64,000 bases of DNA from NCBI RefSeq assembly GCF_017832355.1, contig NZ_JAFIBY010000001.1, positions 186,001 to 250,000 on the forward strand. The letters are read 5' to 3'. The notes beneath the pieces are model-generated. The model was not told the DNA's origin. It did not search any database and saw nothing but the letters and a program-made list of their open reading frames with translations. This DNA comes from Serratia sp. PL17 (lineage in GTDB: Bacteria > Pseudomonadota > Gammaproteobacteria > Enterobacterales > Enterobacteriaceae). Position numbers and translations under genes: made by a program. Shown piece by piece: positions 1 through 9,106 of this stretch; the first letter of the stretch is position 1; each line of letters starts with the position of its first letter.

Positions 1-287
1 GTCAGGCGATGAGTATGACGCCATTACTTAATCTGGTTCTGGGGCTGGCCAAAGAAGAGCAGGCCGGCATGGCTGCGGGGGTGATTTCCACCGTGCAGCA
101 GGTTGGTGGTGCAATGGGGATTGCCGCCAGCGGCGCGTTTTTTGTCCCCTTGTTGGTGGGTGACGCTGGTGCAGAACGCTATGGGCAGGCGTTTGCCGGA
201 GCGATGATCTACAACCTGTTGGCCATGCTTGTCGCCTTTGTGCTGTTAAGGTGGATCATTCAACAACAGCGCAAAGTGGCTCTTTAA
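1..287 (+). CDS. C-terminal end of MFS drug-efflux-type transporter (partial)
   Basis: Only the last ~95 residues of a major facilitator protein are present; the reading frame is open to the left edge, so the true start lies outside the window. The segment contains two hydrophobic helices separated by a short loop and ends in a basic tail (IIQQQRKVAL). The stretch GVISTVQQVGGAMGIA matches the 14-helix DHA2 (EmrB/QacA-type) drug:H+ antiporters, where it lies in a late helix. The substrate cannot be told from this fragment. The next gene starts 63 bases downstream on the same strand and may be co-transcribed. Confidence 0.75.
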   Translation, partial: QAMSMTPLLNLVLGLAKEEQAGMAAGVISTVQQVGGAMGIAASGAFFVPLLVGDAGAERYGQAFAGAMIYNLLAMLVAFVLLRWIIQQQRKVAL

Positions 288-350
288 TCAACGGTCGTCG
301 GGTGCTATTGCTATCTCATCATTCCATTGCGCTGAAGGAAGCCTGACACC

Positions 351-983
351 ATGTATCAACCCGCCTCATTCCGTGACGACTGTCTGGAGAGCCACATTGC
401 GCTGGTGCGTGCCAACCCGCTGGGGATGCTCATTAGCCATGGAGACCAGGGCCTGGTGGTGGACCCGTTGCCGTTCTTGATTGATGCGGATGAACAGGGC
501 CACGTGCATCTGCGGGCGCACCTGTCCCGCGCCAACCCTCACTGGCCATTGTTGCAGGCCGTGCAGGAATGTCTGGTGGTATTTCAGGGGCTACAGGGCT
601 ATATCTCGCCGGGTTGGTATGAAACCAAACGGCAAACCGGTAAAGCCGTGCCGACCTGGAATTACAGCGTGGTGCAACTGCGAGGTGTGCCGCGAGTGAC
701 AGAGGACGCAGGCTGGCTGCGGCAACAGTTGGACGGATTAACGGCGCTGCAAGAGGGCCGTCAACCTGAGCCCTGGCATAGGGAAGATGCGCCTGCCAAT
801 TATATTGCTGCGCAGATGAAGGGCATTGTCGGTATTGAAATCACAGTGACCCACCGGGAAGGTAAATGGAAGATGAGCCAGAACCGCAGCGCCGAAGACG
901 TTGACGGGGTTGTCGCTGCATTGCGTGCCGGTGACGTTGCCCAACAGCAACTGGCGGATGAGGTTGAGCGGCGGCGTGGATAA
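351..983 (+). CDS. PaiB-type FMN-binding protein
   Basis: The 210-residue product fits the PaiB family (FMN-binding split-barrel fold), annotated in Bacillus as a negative regulator of sporulation and protease genes and elsewhere simply as an FMN-binding protein. Family features are the N-terminal MYQPASFR, the segment GYISPGWYETK around residues 82-92, and PTWNYSVVQLRG following it, which form the flavin-binding core. A GGAAG ribosome site precedes the ATG by about ten bases. There is no signal peptide, so it is cytoplasmic. It may be a flavin-dependent detoxification enzyme rather than a regulator; the family name is secure, the role is not. Confidence 0.85.
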   Translation: MYQPASFRDDCLESHIALVRANPLGMLISHGDQGLVVDPLPFLIDADEQGHVHLRAHLSRANPHWPLLQAVQECLVVFQGLQGYISPGWYETKRQTGKAVPTWNYSVVQLRGVPRVTEDAGWLRQQLDGLTALQEGRQPEPWHREDAPANYIAAQMKGIVGIEITVTHREGKWKMSQNRSAEDVDGVVAALRAGDVAQQQLADEVERRRG

Positions 984-1021
984 GGTATGCTAATCCCAGA
1001 CTGAATTAGGGGATGCAGGCG

Positions 1022-1981
1022 ATGGATTACACCAAAATTATCAAAGAAATAGGCCGTGGCAAGAACCACGCACGCGATCTCGACCGGGAAACTGCCTTTC
1101 AGCTCTATCAAAAGATGCTGGCCGGTGAAGTGGACGAACTGGAGCTGGGCGGTATCTTGATCGCCCTGCGCATTAAAGGGGAAGCCGAAGAGGAAATGAT
1201 CGGCTTTTACCAGGCCATGCAGCAACAGGTGATGCGTTTGCAGGCACCGCAAGGGCGACCGATGCCAGTGGTGTTGCCCAGCTATAATGGTGCGCGCAAA
1301 CAGGCGAACCTGACGCCACTATTGGCGCTGCTGCTGACGCGCGTTGGCCTGCCGGTGGTGGTACATGGCGTGTTGGATGACAGCACCCGCGTGACCAGCG
1401 CCGACACCTTTACGTTGCTGGGCCTACCCTGGTCGCAAGAGGCTGCCCATGCCCAACACCGCCTCGATAAGGGGGAAACGGTATTTATCCCGGTATCTGC
1501 CTTGTCAGCGCCCCTGGAACGTCAACTGGGTATGCGCTGGCGCATGGGGGTGCGCAACAGCGCCCATACGCTAGCCAAACTGGCGACGCCGTTTGCCGAG
1601 CAGGACGTGTTGCGTATCGCCAGTGTGTCGCACCCTGAGTACGTTGGCCGTGTGGCGTCATTCTTCCGCCAGATTGGGGCGCGTGGGTTACTGATGCACG
1701 GCACCGAAGGTGAAGCCTATGCCAACCCGCAGCGTTGCCCGCAGATTCATTACATTGTCGACGGTGAGCAGCAGGTGCTGCTAGAGCGTCCGGTGCAGGA
1801 TGAAACGCCTGATTTACCGGCAGCGAAAGATGCAGAGACCACGGCACGTTGGACAGAACGTTGCCTGGCGGGTGACATTGCGATCCCGTTGGCGATCCAG
1901 CGCCAAATTGCCTGTTGCCTGGTAGCAACCGGTGAAGCAGACACCCTGGAACAGGGATTGGAACGTTTACGCGACGCGTAA
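1022..1981 (+). CDS. ybiB: YbiB, TrpD2-family nucleic-acid-binding protein
   Basis: The 319-residue product is very close to E. coli YbiB, a homologue of anthranilate phosphoribosyltransferase (TrpD2 family). YbiB has lost that enzymatic role and binds nucleic acids through a positively charged groove of the homodimer. The start at 1022 gives the conserved MDYTKIIKEIGRGKNHARD; an in-frame ATG nine bases upstream exists but is not family-like. Conserved blocks PSYNGARKQANLTPLLA and RWRMGVRNSAHTLAKL are intact. In E. coli it is LexA-controlled with dinG; no clear SOS box was identified here. It is followed 51 bases later by a peptidase gene on the same strand. Confidence 0.93.
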   Translation: MDYTKIIKEIGRGKNHARDLDRETAFQLYQKMLAGEVDELELGGILIALRIKGEAEEEMIGFYQAMQQQVMRLQAPQGRPMPVVLPSYNGARKQANLTPLLALLLTRVGLPVVVHGVLDDSTRVTSADTFTLLGLPWSQEAAHAQHRLDKGETVFIPVSALSAPLERQLGMRWRMGVRNSAHTLAKLATPFAEQDVLRIASVSHPEYVGRVASFFRQIGARGLLMHGTEGEAYANPQRCPQIHYIVDGEQQVLLERPVQDETPDLPAAKDAETTARWTERCLAGDIAIPLAIQRQIACCLVATGEADTLEQGLERLRDA

Positions 1982-2032
1982 ATCCATTGGCTATACTGGA
2001 ACATTTCGCAAATCGGCTCTGAAAGGATGGTT

Positions 2033-3889
2033 ATGCAACAGGCTCTCGATTACTTCAATCAATTGAATCAGGATTACCTTGACGTTCACCGCACCAAAGA
2101 AGATCTGTTCTGGCAGAATTATATGGGCATGGGCGGTGATGACGTTTCCGCGCGTTTCTCTGCAGCGGAGAGCGCCTACAAGCGCTTTATCGCCGAGCCG
2201 CGTCGGTTGGCTGAAATTCGCCAGTTGCTGGCCGGGCTGGAGATTTTGCCGCAGGATGCGCAGCGAGATGCTCTGCAACATGGGCTGAACGGTTGGCTGC
2301 GGTTTTTTGATTGCAACGCGATTGAAGACGCCGACGCCCAGACACTGTTGGACCAAATTATCAGCGCCGAGGCGGATCTTTATACCCGACGCAAGAGCAA
2401 TCCGGTTAGCCATCTGAATGCGGCTGGGCAGCGGGTGAACGCCTCGCTCGGTGAACTGCTGACCAACCAGGCCACCAATGAAAACGAAGAATACCGCCGC
2501 AGTTCACAAAACGCGTTGCGCGAGCTGGAGCAATGGCTACTGCATAATGGTTTGCCGGAGCTGATTAGCCTGCGCAATCGCTTTGCGCGCCAGATGGGTT
2601 TTCGTAACTACTTTGACTACAAGGTGAATAAAACCGAGCGTATGACGCCGGAGCAGTTGTTCGCCATTTTGGATCGTTTCGAACAGCAAACCCGCGAAGC
2701 GAACTCACGCAGCTTGCAGCAGTTGGCCGCGGAAAAAGGCGAGCAAGCGTTAGAACCCTGGAATGTGCGCTTTGCCAGCGCGGGTGATGTGACCCGCCAA
2801 CTGGATCCATACTTTCCGTTTGCGCAGTCGCTTGAGCGTTGGATCAACAGTTTTAAACGTCTGCATATTGGGTTCCGCGGTGCGCAAATGGATCTCGATC
2901 TGTTGGTACGCCAGGGCAAATATGAAAATGGTTTTATGCATGGCCCGGTGCCGCCGTTCATTCAAGAGGGGAAATGGCTACCGGCACGCATTAACTTCAC
3001 CAGCCTGGCGCAGCCGGACCAGGTGGGTAGCGGTGCTCATGGTTTGAACACGTTGTTCCACGAAGGCGGCCACGCGGCGCACTTTGCCAATATTTGCCAG
3101 AATGCCCCCTGTTTCTCACAAGAGTTTCCGCCGACCTCGATGGCCTATGCTGAAACCCAGTCGATGTTTTGCGACAGCCTGCTGGACGACGCCGACTGGT
3201 TGAAGCGCTATGCGAAAAATGCCGCCGGTGAACCGGTGCCGGATGCATTAATTGAGGCCAGCATCGCCGCACGTCAACCGATGCGCGCGTTCAATGAACG
3301 CCATATTCTGCTGGTGCCTTACTTTGAGTGGGCGTTGTATCAGTGGGATGACGAACAGCGCACGCCAGAAGCGATCACCGCGTTGGCACGTGAAGTTGAA
3401 CGTAAGATTCTGGGCATTAGCGGTAGCCCGCGCCCAACGTTGGCCATCCCACACTTGTTGTCTCTGGAGTCGGCGTGTTCCTATCAAGGTTATCTGCTGG
3501 CGCTAATGGCCGTTGAACAGACGCGCCAATTTTTCCTGCAGCGTGACGGCTATCTTACTGACAACCCGGCCATTGGACCGGATCTGGCGCGTCACTATTG
3601 GCTACCGGGAAACAGCGTGAGCCATGACGATACGTTGCGCAGCCTGACCGGGGAAGGCTTTAACCCCGATTATCTGGCGCAGTCTTGTAACCAGACGGTG
3701 GCTCAGGCATGGCAGGATGCGCGCCAGACGATTGCCGATGCTGCTACGCGGCCTCAACCCGCAGCGGATTTTGATCTGGCGGCGCATATCCGCGTGGTGG
3801 ATGGTGAGCAAGTACTGGCGGACAACGCGGAAGGCGATGAGAAGATGTGTCGTGATTTTGCCGCGGCGATAAACGCACGCCTGGCCTGA
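2033..3889 (+). CDS. M3-family zinc metallopeptidase (oligopeptidase type)
   Basis: The product is about 618 residues and is a cytoplasmic thermolysin-like oligopeptidase of the M3/PepF kind. The zinc motif HEGGH lies near residue 343, within TLFHEGGHAAHF. The downstream glutamate in SMAYAETQSMF is the expected third zinc ligand, and the C-terminal half carries the Tyr/His-rich M3 substrate-binding region. There is no signal peptide. The start at 2033 is preferred over the ATG at 2027 because the AAGG ribosome site would be too close to the latter. The family normally trims short peptides; the exact substrate is unknown. It ends at a strong bidirectional terminator. Confidence 0.85.
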   Translation: MQQALDYFNQLNQDYLDVHRTKEDLFWQNYMGMGGDDVSARFSAAESAYKRFIAEPRRLAEIRQLLAGLEILPQDAQRDALQHGLNGWLRFFDCNAIEDADAQTLLDQIISAEADLYTRRKSNPVSHLNAAGQRVNASLGELLTNQATNENEEYRRSSQNALRELEQWLLHNGLPELISLRNRFARQMGFRNYFDYKVNKTERMTPEQLFAILDRFEQQTREANSRSLQQLAAEKGEQALEPWNVRFASAGDVTRQLDPYFPFAQSLERWINSFKRLHIGFRGAQMDLDLLVRQGKYENGFMHGPVPPFIQEGKWLPARINFTSLAQPDQVGSGAHGLNTLFHEGGHAAHFANICQNAPCFSQEFPPTSMAYAETQSMFCDSLLDDADWLKRYAKNAAGEPVPDALIEASIAARQPMRAFNERHILLVPYFEWALYQWDDEQRTPEAITALAREVERKILGISGSPRPTLAIPHLLSLESACSYQGYLLALMAVEQTRQFFLQRDGYLTDNPAIGPDLARHYWLPGNSVSHDDTLRSLTGEGFNPDYLAQSCNQTVAQAWQDARQTIADAATRPQPAADFDLAAHIRVVDGEQVLADNAEGDEKMCRDFAAAINARLA

Positions 3890-3903
3890 CGACCATGAAA
3901 AAA

Positions 3904-3930
3904 GCCCGCCGATAGCGCGTATCGGCGGGC
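3904..3930. terminator. Bidirectional rho-independent terminator
   Basis: A perfect 11-bp stem (GCCCGCCGATA / TATCGGCGGGC) with loop GCGCG is flanked by A6 on the left and T6 on the right. It serves both the M3 peptidase (+) and ybiJ (-). Confidence 0.95.
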
Positions 3931-3952
3931 TTTTTTATTTCTAATCGGTCGA

Positions 3953-4213
3953 TCAGTTATAGATGACAGCCGTGGCATGCATCAGGTTGTTGCCGCTGGT
4001 GGAGGTAATGGTGAAGGCCTTGGCACCTGCTGCATCGGCTTTGGCGGAGAGCTGGGCTTTCAAGCTGCTCAGATCGGTAGCACCACTGGCGGTGATCACA
4101 CCGGCTTTTTCAAACTGGACGGCGTCCTGTGCGCTAACGTGTTCTGCAGCAAAAGATGTGAAAGAAACCGCAGTAAGAGCGATGGCAGCAGCAAAAGTTT
4201 TGATGTTTTTCAT
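3953..4213 (-). CDS. ybiJ: YbiJ, DUF1471 (BhsA/McbA family) periplasmic protein
   Basis: A small secreted protein of 86 residues, the length of E. coli YbiJ. It has a signal peptide MKNIKTFAAAIALTAVSFTSFA followed by the compact DUF1471 (YhcN/BhsA) domain ending in the typical HATAVIYN. AGGAA lies eight bases before the ATG at 4213; in-frame ATGs further upstream would only lengthen the leader. Family members are short periplasmic or envelope proteins linked to stress and biofilm phenotypes; the molecular function is unknown. It is monocistronic and ends in the shared terminator. Confidence 0.92.
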   Translation of the reverse strand: MKNIKTFAAAIALTAVSFTSFAAEHVSAQDAVQFEKAGVITASGATDLSSLKAQLSAKADAAGAKAFTITSTSGNNLMHATAVIYN

Positions 4214-4378
4214 GATGGTCATTCCTGTCAATTTTATAAGGGTGAAAGGGGGTTGCCTTTCGATGGAATGATTATTGCGCAGTGGCAGGCAGGATGAAAT
4301 CGGAGAGTATTGATAATCTTTTTCAGATTTTTTGATTGTTAATTGACCCTCTCTCCAAACGGAGAAAGGGTGGCTTGC

Positions 4379-5017
4379 TCAGCGCTTTTGCGCGTCCGGG
4401 CGAATCATATCGAAACGGTGTTGTTCCGAGATACCATAGTAAGCCGTGGGGCCTCCCGCACGCAGGATCGGTTCGGCAGCCGCGGTTTGATAGATGCCGT
4501 GCTCGTCCAGCAAGCCAGGATCGATATGCACGGCAACCACTTCCCCCAGTACCAACCAGGTGTCTACCTTTTCCCCGGCAGCATTTTGCAATTGAATACA
4601 TTGTGACAGACGGCATTCAAAGTTGACCGGGCTTTCCGCTACACGTTCAGCCTTTACCCGGCGGCTGGCTAACGGCGTCACGCCGGCAAAGGCAAATTCG
4701 TCTTCACCCCGTGCCAGGCTGGCAGAGCTGTTATTCATGGCATCGGCAAGTGGGCGTGTCGCCAGATTCCAGACAAACTCGCCTGTTTCGACAATATTTG
4801 CGACGCTGTCTTTCCAGCCACTGCTGGCAAAGCCAACGATCGGCGGGCGGTAGTTGAAACAGTTAAAAAAGCTATAGGGCGCCAGATTGCGTTGGCCGGC
4901 AGCGCTGATTGATGAGATCCAGCCGATCGGACGTGGGCCGATGATGGCGTTCAGCGGATCGTGTGGCAGCCCGTGGCCTGCGGCGGGTTCATAATAATAA
5001 CGAGACTCACTGCTCAT
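4379..5017 (-). CDS. Flavin reductase family protein (FMN split barrel)
   Basis: The 212-residue protein belongs to the flavin-reductase-like FMN-binding split-barrel family (NAD(P)H:flavin oxidoreductases and relatives). Recognisable segments are NAIIGPRPIGWISSI near residue 23, NLAPYSFFNCFNYRPPIVGFAS, and NIVETGEFVWNLAT, which build the isoalloxazine site. It is cytoplasmic, with no signal peptide. It sits alone between ybiJ and rlmF, transcribed away from rlmF. The reaction is likely flavin reduction or flavin-dependent chemistry; the partner enzyme is not evident from the context. Confidence 0.85.
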   Translation of the reverse strand: MSSESRYYYEPAAGHGLPHDPLNAIIGPRPIGWISSISAAGQRNLAPYSFFNCFNYRPPIVGFASSGWKDSVANIVETGEFVWNLATRPLADAMNNSSASLARGEDEFAFAGVTPLASRRVKAERVAESPVNFECRLSQCIQLQNAAGEKVDTWLVLGEVVAVHIDPGLLDEHGIYQTAAAEPILRAGGPTAYYGISEQHRFDMIRPDAQKR

Positions 5018-5136
5018 AAGTGACCTGTCATGAGATAAGAGAGCTTTTATTCTGACGTGTTTCCCGCCAGCTGCAAGTTTAGCGGCGCTTTATGGTATCT
5101 TACGCGCCAGAAATACCTTTAAGAGAGCCCGTCACG

Positions 5137-6102
5137 GTGGAAAAAAAGAAAACCTTCCCGCAGCAGAAAAGCGGCCTGCACCCGCGTAACCGTCATCGCT
5201 CACGCTATGATTTCCCTGCACTGATCGCCAGTTGCCCGGCATTGGAGCCGTTCGTCAAGCCGAACGCCTGGGGGGATGTCTCAGTGGATTTTGCCGATCC
5301 GGCAGCGGTTAAAATGCTCAACCGTGCGTTGCTGCAACATTTTTATGGTATTGAGCATTGGGATATTCCAGCCGACTACCTTTGCCCTCCGATCCCTGGT
5401 CGCGCAGATTACCTGCACCACTTGGCGGACTTGCTGGCAACCAGTAACGGTGGCGAAATCCCGCGCGGTAAAGGTGTGGCGATCCTTGACGTAGGTATTG
5501 GTGCCAACTGTATCTATCCGATCGTTGGCCTGCGCGAGTACGGCTGGCGCTTTACCGGATCTGAGATCGACCCCGTGTCACTTAATTCGGCCAAAATGAT
5601 CGTCGAGATGAACCCAACGCTGAGAAACAGCGTGCGCCTGCGTTTGCAAAAACAGCCGGAATTCATCTTTAACGGTATTATCGGTGTGGCAGAGAAGTTT
5701 GACGCTACGCTGTGTAACCCACCGTTCCACGGTTCTGAACAAGAAGCGCATGCGAGTACCCGCCGCAAGCTGCACAAGCTGGGCAAAGGCGAGGTGGCGG
5801 ACAAGCCGGTGCAGAACTTTGGCGGTAAAAATAATGAGCTGTGGTGTGAAGGGGGCGAAGAAGCCTTTGTGCGTAAAATGGTCGAGGAAAGCGTCAGCAA
5901 GGCGCAGAATTGCCTGTGGTTTACGTCGTTGATTTCTAAAAACACGACGCTGCCGTCGATTTACCATGCGTTAAAATTGGCGGGTGCCGCCGAAGTCCGC
6001 ACCATTGAGATGGCGCAGGGACAAAAGATCAGCCGTTTTGTGGCCTGGACCTTCCATGACGCAGAACAACAAGCCGCGTGGGCGGCAGAACGCTGGCGTT
6101 AA
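5137..6102 (+). CDS. rlmF: 23S rRNA (adenine(1618)-N6)-methyltransferase RlmF
   Basis: RlmF methylates N6 of A1618 in 23S rRNA using S-adenosylmethionine. The family signature GLHPRNRHRSRYDF lies at the N-terminus, with CPPIPGRADYLHHLADLL in the middle, the SAM-binding LDVGIGANCIYPIVG, and the catalytic NPPF at about residue 194. The GTG at 5137 is chosen because it places a short lysine-rich leader before the family core and follows an AAGAGAG ribosome site. An in-frame ATG at 5092 would add 15 non-conserved residues. Predicted length is 321 residues, slightly above the E. coli enzyme. It is monocistronic. Confidence 0.93.
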   Translation: MEKKKTFPQQKSGLHPRNRHRSRYDFPALIASCPALEPFVKPNAWGDVSVDFADPAAVKMLNRALLQHFYGIEHWDIPADYLCPPIPGRADYLHHLADLLATSNGGEIPRGKGVAILDVGIGANCIYPIVGLREYGWRFTGSEIDPVSLNSAKMIVEMNPTLRNSVRLRLQKQPEFIFNGIIGVAEKFDATLCNPPFHGSEQEAHASTRRKLHKLGKGEVADKPVQNFGGKNNELWCEGGEEAFVRKMVEESVSKAQNCLWFTSLISKNTTLPSIYHALKLAGAAEVRTIEMAQGQKISRFVAWTFHDAEQQAAWAAERWR

Positions 6103-6406
6103 TTCCCCGGGTGCCGGTTTTGTCGCCGGCGCCAATAAAACTTCGCGTTTCCCTTTCAATTTCTTCAACTTGCGTTATTCTGAATACAGTTCTTTGTAAC
6201 AAAAATCCTAATTTAATTATTTATTCAAAAAATAATAATCACATAACTAAATTGATGTTTTTAACTCGGTTACTATCGTCTATCCGGGGAAATTAGGCTC
6301 GCCTGTTTCTCAGGGTGTTGCACGTCTGTGTGTGGGCGCAGCGTGCAAGAAAATAAAATGAAAAGCGTTTTCTCGCTAAATCATCTGCCAGAAGGACACC
6401 CACATT
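6103..6406. other. Intergenic region rlmF to chemoreceptor
   Basis: This 304-base gap holds a GC-rich hairpin just after rlmF (6111-6118 with 6127-6134, one wobble, no T-run) and then an AT-rich stretch suitable for a promoter. A 7-bp inverted repeat TTGCACG/CGTGCAA lies around 6320-6350. No credible gene was seen. Confidence 0.5.
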
Positions 6407-7711
6407 ATGCTGTTACGATTCAGTCAGTTAAATACCCACAGCCGCGCTGAGTTGAGTGCGATAGAAAATGCCGTTGCCATGATTGTATTTAAACCAGATG
6501 GCACTGTGCTGCGCGCCAATGATTTATTTTTACAGACCATGGGATTCCAGCGGCAGGAGGTGATTGGCCAGCATCACCGTATTTTTTGTGACCCGCAATA
6601 TGTCGTAAGTTCTGCCTATCTCAAACATTGGGATATGTTAAATAATGGTAAGCCGATCACGGATAATATAAAACGCATTCGCAAAGACGGCGAAACAGTG
6701 TGGTTGCAGGGCACCTATGCACCGGTCTTAAACAAGAAAGGCCAGGTGGTGGAGATCGTCAAGATCGCCAGCGTAGTGACGGAACGCATTACTCAGGCGC
6801 AGGAACATCAGAGTTTATTGGCGGCGTTAAATCGTTCCATGGCGATGATCACGTTCAACGCGCAGGGAACGATCCTCGACGCCAACGACAATATGTTGAA
6901 GGTCATTGGCTATCGGCTGGAAGAAGCGCGCGGGCAGTCACACGCGGTGCTTTGCACGCCGGAGTTTGCTGCCTCCGATGATTACCGCCAACACTGGCAG
7001 CGACTGTCTCGCGGTGAGTTTATCACCGGGCGCTTTGAACGCGTCAACCGCCGTGGGGACAGGGTATGGCTGGAAGCCAGTTATAATCCGATCCTCGACG
7101 GAAATGGGCGGTTGGTAAAGGTTGTAAAAATCGCTCAAGACATCACCCGACTCATGATGCAACAGCAGCATGAAGAGGAGATGGTACGCAACGTGCACCA
7201 TTTGTCGTTGGATACTGACCGGCAGGCATCGCAGGGCGCGCTCATCGTTCAGCAGGCGGTGGAAGGCATGCGGCAGGTTGAGGCGGCAGCGCGTCAAACG
7301 TCTGATGTGATCAGTGAATTGGGCCAGTGCTCACAGCAAATTGGTACCATTGTTGAGGCTATCCGTAAAATCGCTTCCCAAACAAACCTGTTGGCGATCA
7401 ACGCGTCGATTGAGGCCGCACATGCGGGCGAGCACGGGCGGGGTTTCGCCGTGGTGGCCAATGAAGTGCGCACGCTGGCAGAGCAATCGCGTAAGGCGGC
7501 GACGGAGATAGAGCGAATGACCAAATCCATTCAGCACGGCGTGGCAGCGGCGATTGCCGGCATGGCAACCTGCGTGGATCAGGCTGGTGGTGGGGTGACT
7601 CTGACGCACGACGCCGGGGAAGTGATCAATCAGGTGAACGTTGGCATGCAGGACGTGGTGAAACTGATGCAGGCCTTCACCTCGGTTAAACAAGAGGGTG
7701 CACTGCACTGA
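6407..7711 (+). CDS. Soluble PAS-PAS methyl-accepting chemotaxis protein
   Basis: The 434-residue protein has two tandem PAS domains (about 20-125 and 140-245) joined to a short MCP signalling domain (about 255-425). The MCP hairpin is unmistakable: [19 protein letters not shown], then [20 protein letters not shown]. There is no transmembrane helix and no periplasmic domain, so the receptor is cytoplasmic, as in Aer/BdlA-like energy or redox sensors. The PAS domains resemble Aer/BdlA repeats ([22 protein letters not shown]) that can hold heme or flavin. The adaptation helices are very short and there is no C-terminal CheR-tethering pentapeptide. The ligand is unknown. Confidence 0.88.
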   Translation: MLLRFSQLNTHSRAELSAIENAVAMIVFKPDGTVLRANDLFLQTMGFQRQEVIGQHHRIFCDPQYVVSSAYLKHWDMLNNGKPITDNIKRIRKDGETVWLQGTYAPVLNKKGQVVEIVKIASVVTERITQAQEHQSLLAALNRSMAMITFNAQGTILDANDNMLKVIGYRLEEARGQSHAVLCTPEFAASDDYRQHWQRLSRGEFITGRFERVNRRGDRVWLEASYNPILDGNGRLVKVVKIAQDITRLMMQQQHEEEMVRNVHHLSLDTDRQASQGALIVQQAVEGMRQVEAAARQTSDVISELGQCSQQIGTIVEAIRKIASQTNLLAINASIEAAHAGEHGRGFAVVANEVRTLAEQSRKAATEIERMTKSIQHGVAAAIAGMATCVDQAGGGVTLTHDAGEVINQVNVGMQDVVKLMQAFTSVKQEGALH

Positions 7712-7720
7712 TCGTCTCTA

Positions 7721-7747
7721 CGCTAACCCTGGGCAACGGGGTTAGCG
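7721..7747 (+). terminator. Candidate terminator after chemoreceptor gene
   Basis: A 9-bp stem CGCTAACCC / GGGTTAGCG with a 9-base loop starts ten bases after the stop codon. It is followed by CCTTTCTCGCTTT, a weak T-tract. Confidence 0.65.
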
Positions 7748-7827
7748 CCTTTCTCGCTTTACCCTTCTGCGGGTTGTTTATCTTTGGTTCAAACTCGTCG
7801 GTTTGACATTCTGTATGCTGCCATTAA

Positions 7828-7851
7828 AAGTGAACGAACGTTCGTTCACTT
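7828..7851. promoter_or_regulatory. 24-bp perfect palindrome, probable TetR autoregulatory operator
   Basis: The 24 bases are a perfect palindrome centred on GAACGTTC, with half-site AAGTGAACGAAC. It begins 19 bases downstream of a TTGACA -35-like box (7803-7808), so it would cover the -10/start region of the operon. It ends 50 bases before the TetR gene start. Such symmetry is typical of TetR/AcrR-family operators. Confidence 0.8.
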
Positions 7852-7901
7852 GCGTAATAAATTGAATGTCGCTAGCCACCTTTCAACCGCGAGACAGGCT
7901 C

Positions 7902-8465
7902 ATGGGAAACCGAGAAAAAATTGTTGATGCCGCATTGCACAGCTTTACCCATAAGGGTTTTCACCAGACCAGTATGCGAGATATCGCACAGGCTGCGGGT
8001 GTTAGCGTGGGCAACCTTTACAACCATTTTGCCGGTAAGGACGCCTTGATCGGTGAAATAGCGCTTCTGGAGAATGCGTTCTTCACGGAGTTCGCCGCAC
8101 GGTTGGTTGAGGGTAAACACCGGCCCCGGCAGGCGCTGTCCGACTTTTTCACCGCTTATCATGTTTTTGTCTCATCACCGGACAGCGTTCAGTTGGCGAC
8201 GGAAATCGTGGCGGAGGTTGCCCGCAATGCCACTTTGGCGGAGAAGTTTGATGCCAACCAGCAGCAACTGACGGAGGCGCTGGTGCAGGTTATCGTCCTG
8301 GCGCAGCGAGCTGGCGAAATAGCGGCGGCGTTAAATCCGCACGAGCTTGCCCAACTGATTCTGGACGTAATTGAAAGCCAGGCCCTGCGGCAGGCGATTT
8401 TCCCGCGCAAGGCGCCGACGGTGGCGAATCACTTGCTGGAACAGTTGATTTTCACGCAAGCGTAA
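7902..8465 (+). CDS. TetR/AcrR-family transcriptional repressor
   Basis: The N-terminal helix-turn-helix is classic for the family: REKIVDAALHSFTHKGFHQT followed by MRDIAQAAGVSVGNLYNHF and KDALI. The C-terminal ligand domain (about residues 60-187) is not assignable to a ligand. The start at 7902 (MGNREKIV) fits the family better than the upstream ATG at 7866, which would add 12 residues running towards the operator. It is the first gene of a three-gene operon: its stop overlaps the following acetyltransferase start in TAATG. It probably represses its own operon through the 24-bp palindrome. Confidence 0.9.
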   Translation: MGNREKIVDAALHSFTHKGFHQTSMRDIAQAAGVSVGNLYNHFAGKDALIGEIALLENAFFTEFAARLVEGKHRPRQALSDFFTAYHVFVSSPDSVQLATEIVAEVARNATLAEKFDANQQQLTEALVQVIVLAQRAGEIAAALNPHELAQLILDVIESQALRQAIFPRKAPTVANHLLEQLIFTQA

Positions 8466-9106
8466 TGGGGCGAAAAATGCTTGATATACAACCTTACCGT
8501 GAATCCTGTCGGTTGCAGACGGCGGCGCTGATTTACGCTGCCTTTGACGACAAATTCCAACGCCAGTGCGGGTTGAGCGCACGCCAACAATGGCGGTTGT
8601 TTTACTGGCTGTGGAGCTGGAATCAAAGCAACAGTCAGGAGCACAGCTTTGTCGTTCGGCGAGCGGGTAAGGTGGTGGCAGCATTTGGGCTCAAGTCTGC
8701 GGGGCGGTTGGGCAATTGTGCCTTGAGGGCGCGCCCGTTACCGATACTGGGGTTGTGCCGCCGTTATGGCATGCTGAACTTTTGGCGTATGTACCTGCAA
8801 ATCGCGTTCTTACAGCACGCGCCTGCCGCCGGCGAACTCTACCTCTCCTACCTGGCGGTAGATGAAAAGCAACGGGGCAAAGGCGTGGGCAAAATGTTGA
8901 TCGAATGGATAACGGACTATGCAGCGGCACAGCAGCCTAACCGTTGGTTGCGTTTGCACGTGAGCCAACAAAATATCGGCGCACGGCGTCTGTATCAACA
9001 ATGTGGTTTCAACATGGGCCGGCGGGAGAGGCACGCTTCACTGTGGTGGCTGTTTCGCCAGGCAAACTGGTTGCTAATGGAAAAGCGCATCGGGGAAATG
9101 CGGTGA
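8465..9106 (+). CDS. GNAT-family N-acetyltransferase
   Basis: An acetyl-CoA-dependent N-acetyltransferase of about 213 residues. The acetyl-CoA pyrophosphate loop is visible as DEKQRGKGVGKMLIEW at about residue 138, preceded by the beta-4 strand LYLSYLAV. The later NIGARRLYQQCGF is the usual motif B region. The start overlaps the TetR stop (TAATG), indicating translational coupling; an alternative ATG at 8477 is possible. Its stop overlaps the GTG of the hydrolase gene. The substrate is unknown; with TetR and an alpha/beta hydrolase it suggests a small-molecule detoxification operon. Confidence 0.87.
   Translation: MGRKMLDIQPYRESCRLQTAALIYAAFDDKFQRQCGLSARQQWRLFYWLWSWNQSNSQEHSFVVRRAGKVVAAFGLKSAGRLGNCALRARPLPILGLCRRYGMLNFWRMYLQIAFLQHAPAAGELYLSYLAVDEKQRGKGVGKMLIEWITDYAAAQQPNRWLRLHVSQQNIGARRLYQQCGFNMGRRERHASLWWLFRQANWLLMEKRIGEMR

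Noticed and set aside
800-1252. Antisense open frame across the PaiB-type gene and ybiB
   Set aside because: It overlaps two well-supported genes and has no family features.
6111-6134. Hairpin after rlmF as a terminator
   Set aside because: The stem is plausible but has a wobble pair and no T-tract; termination cannot be claimed.
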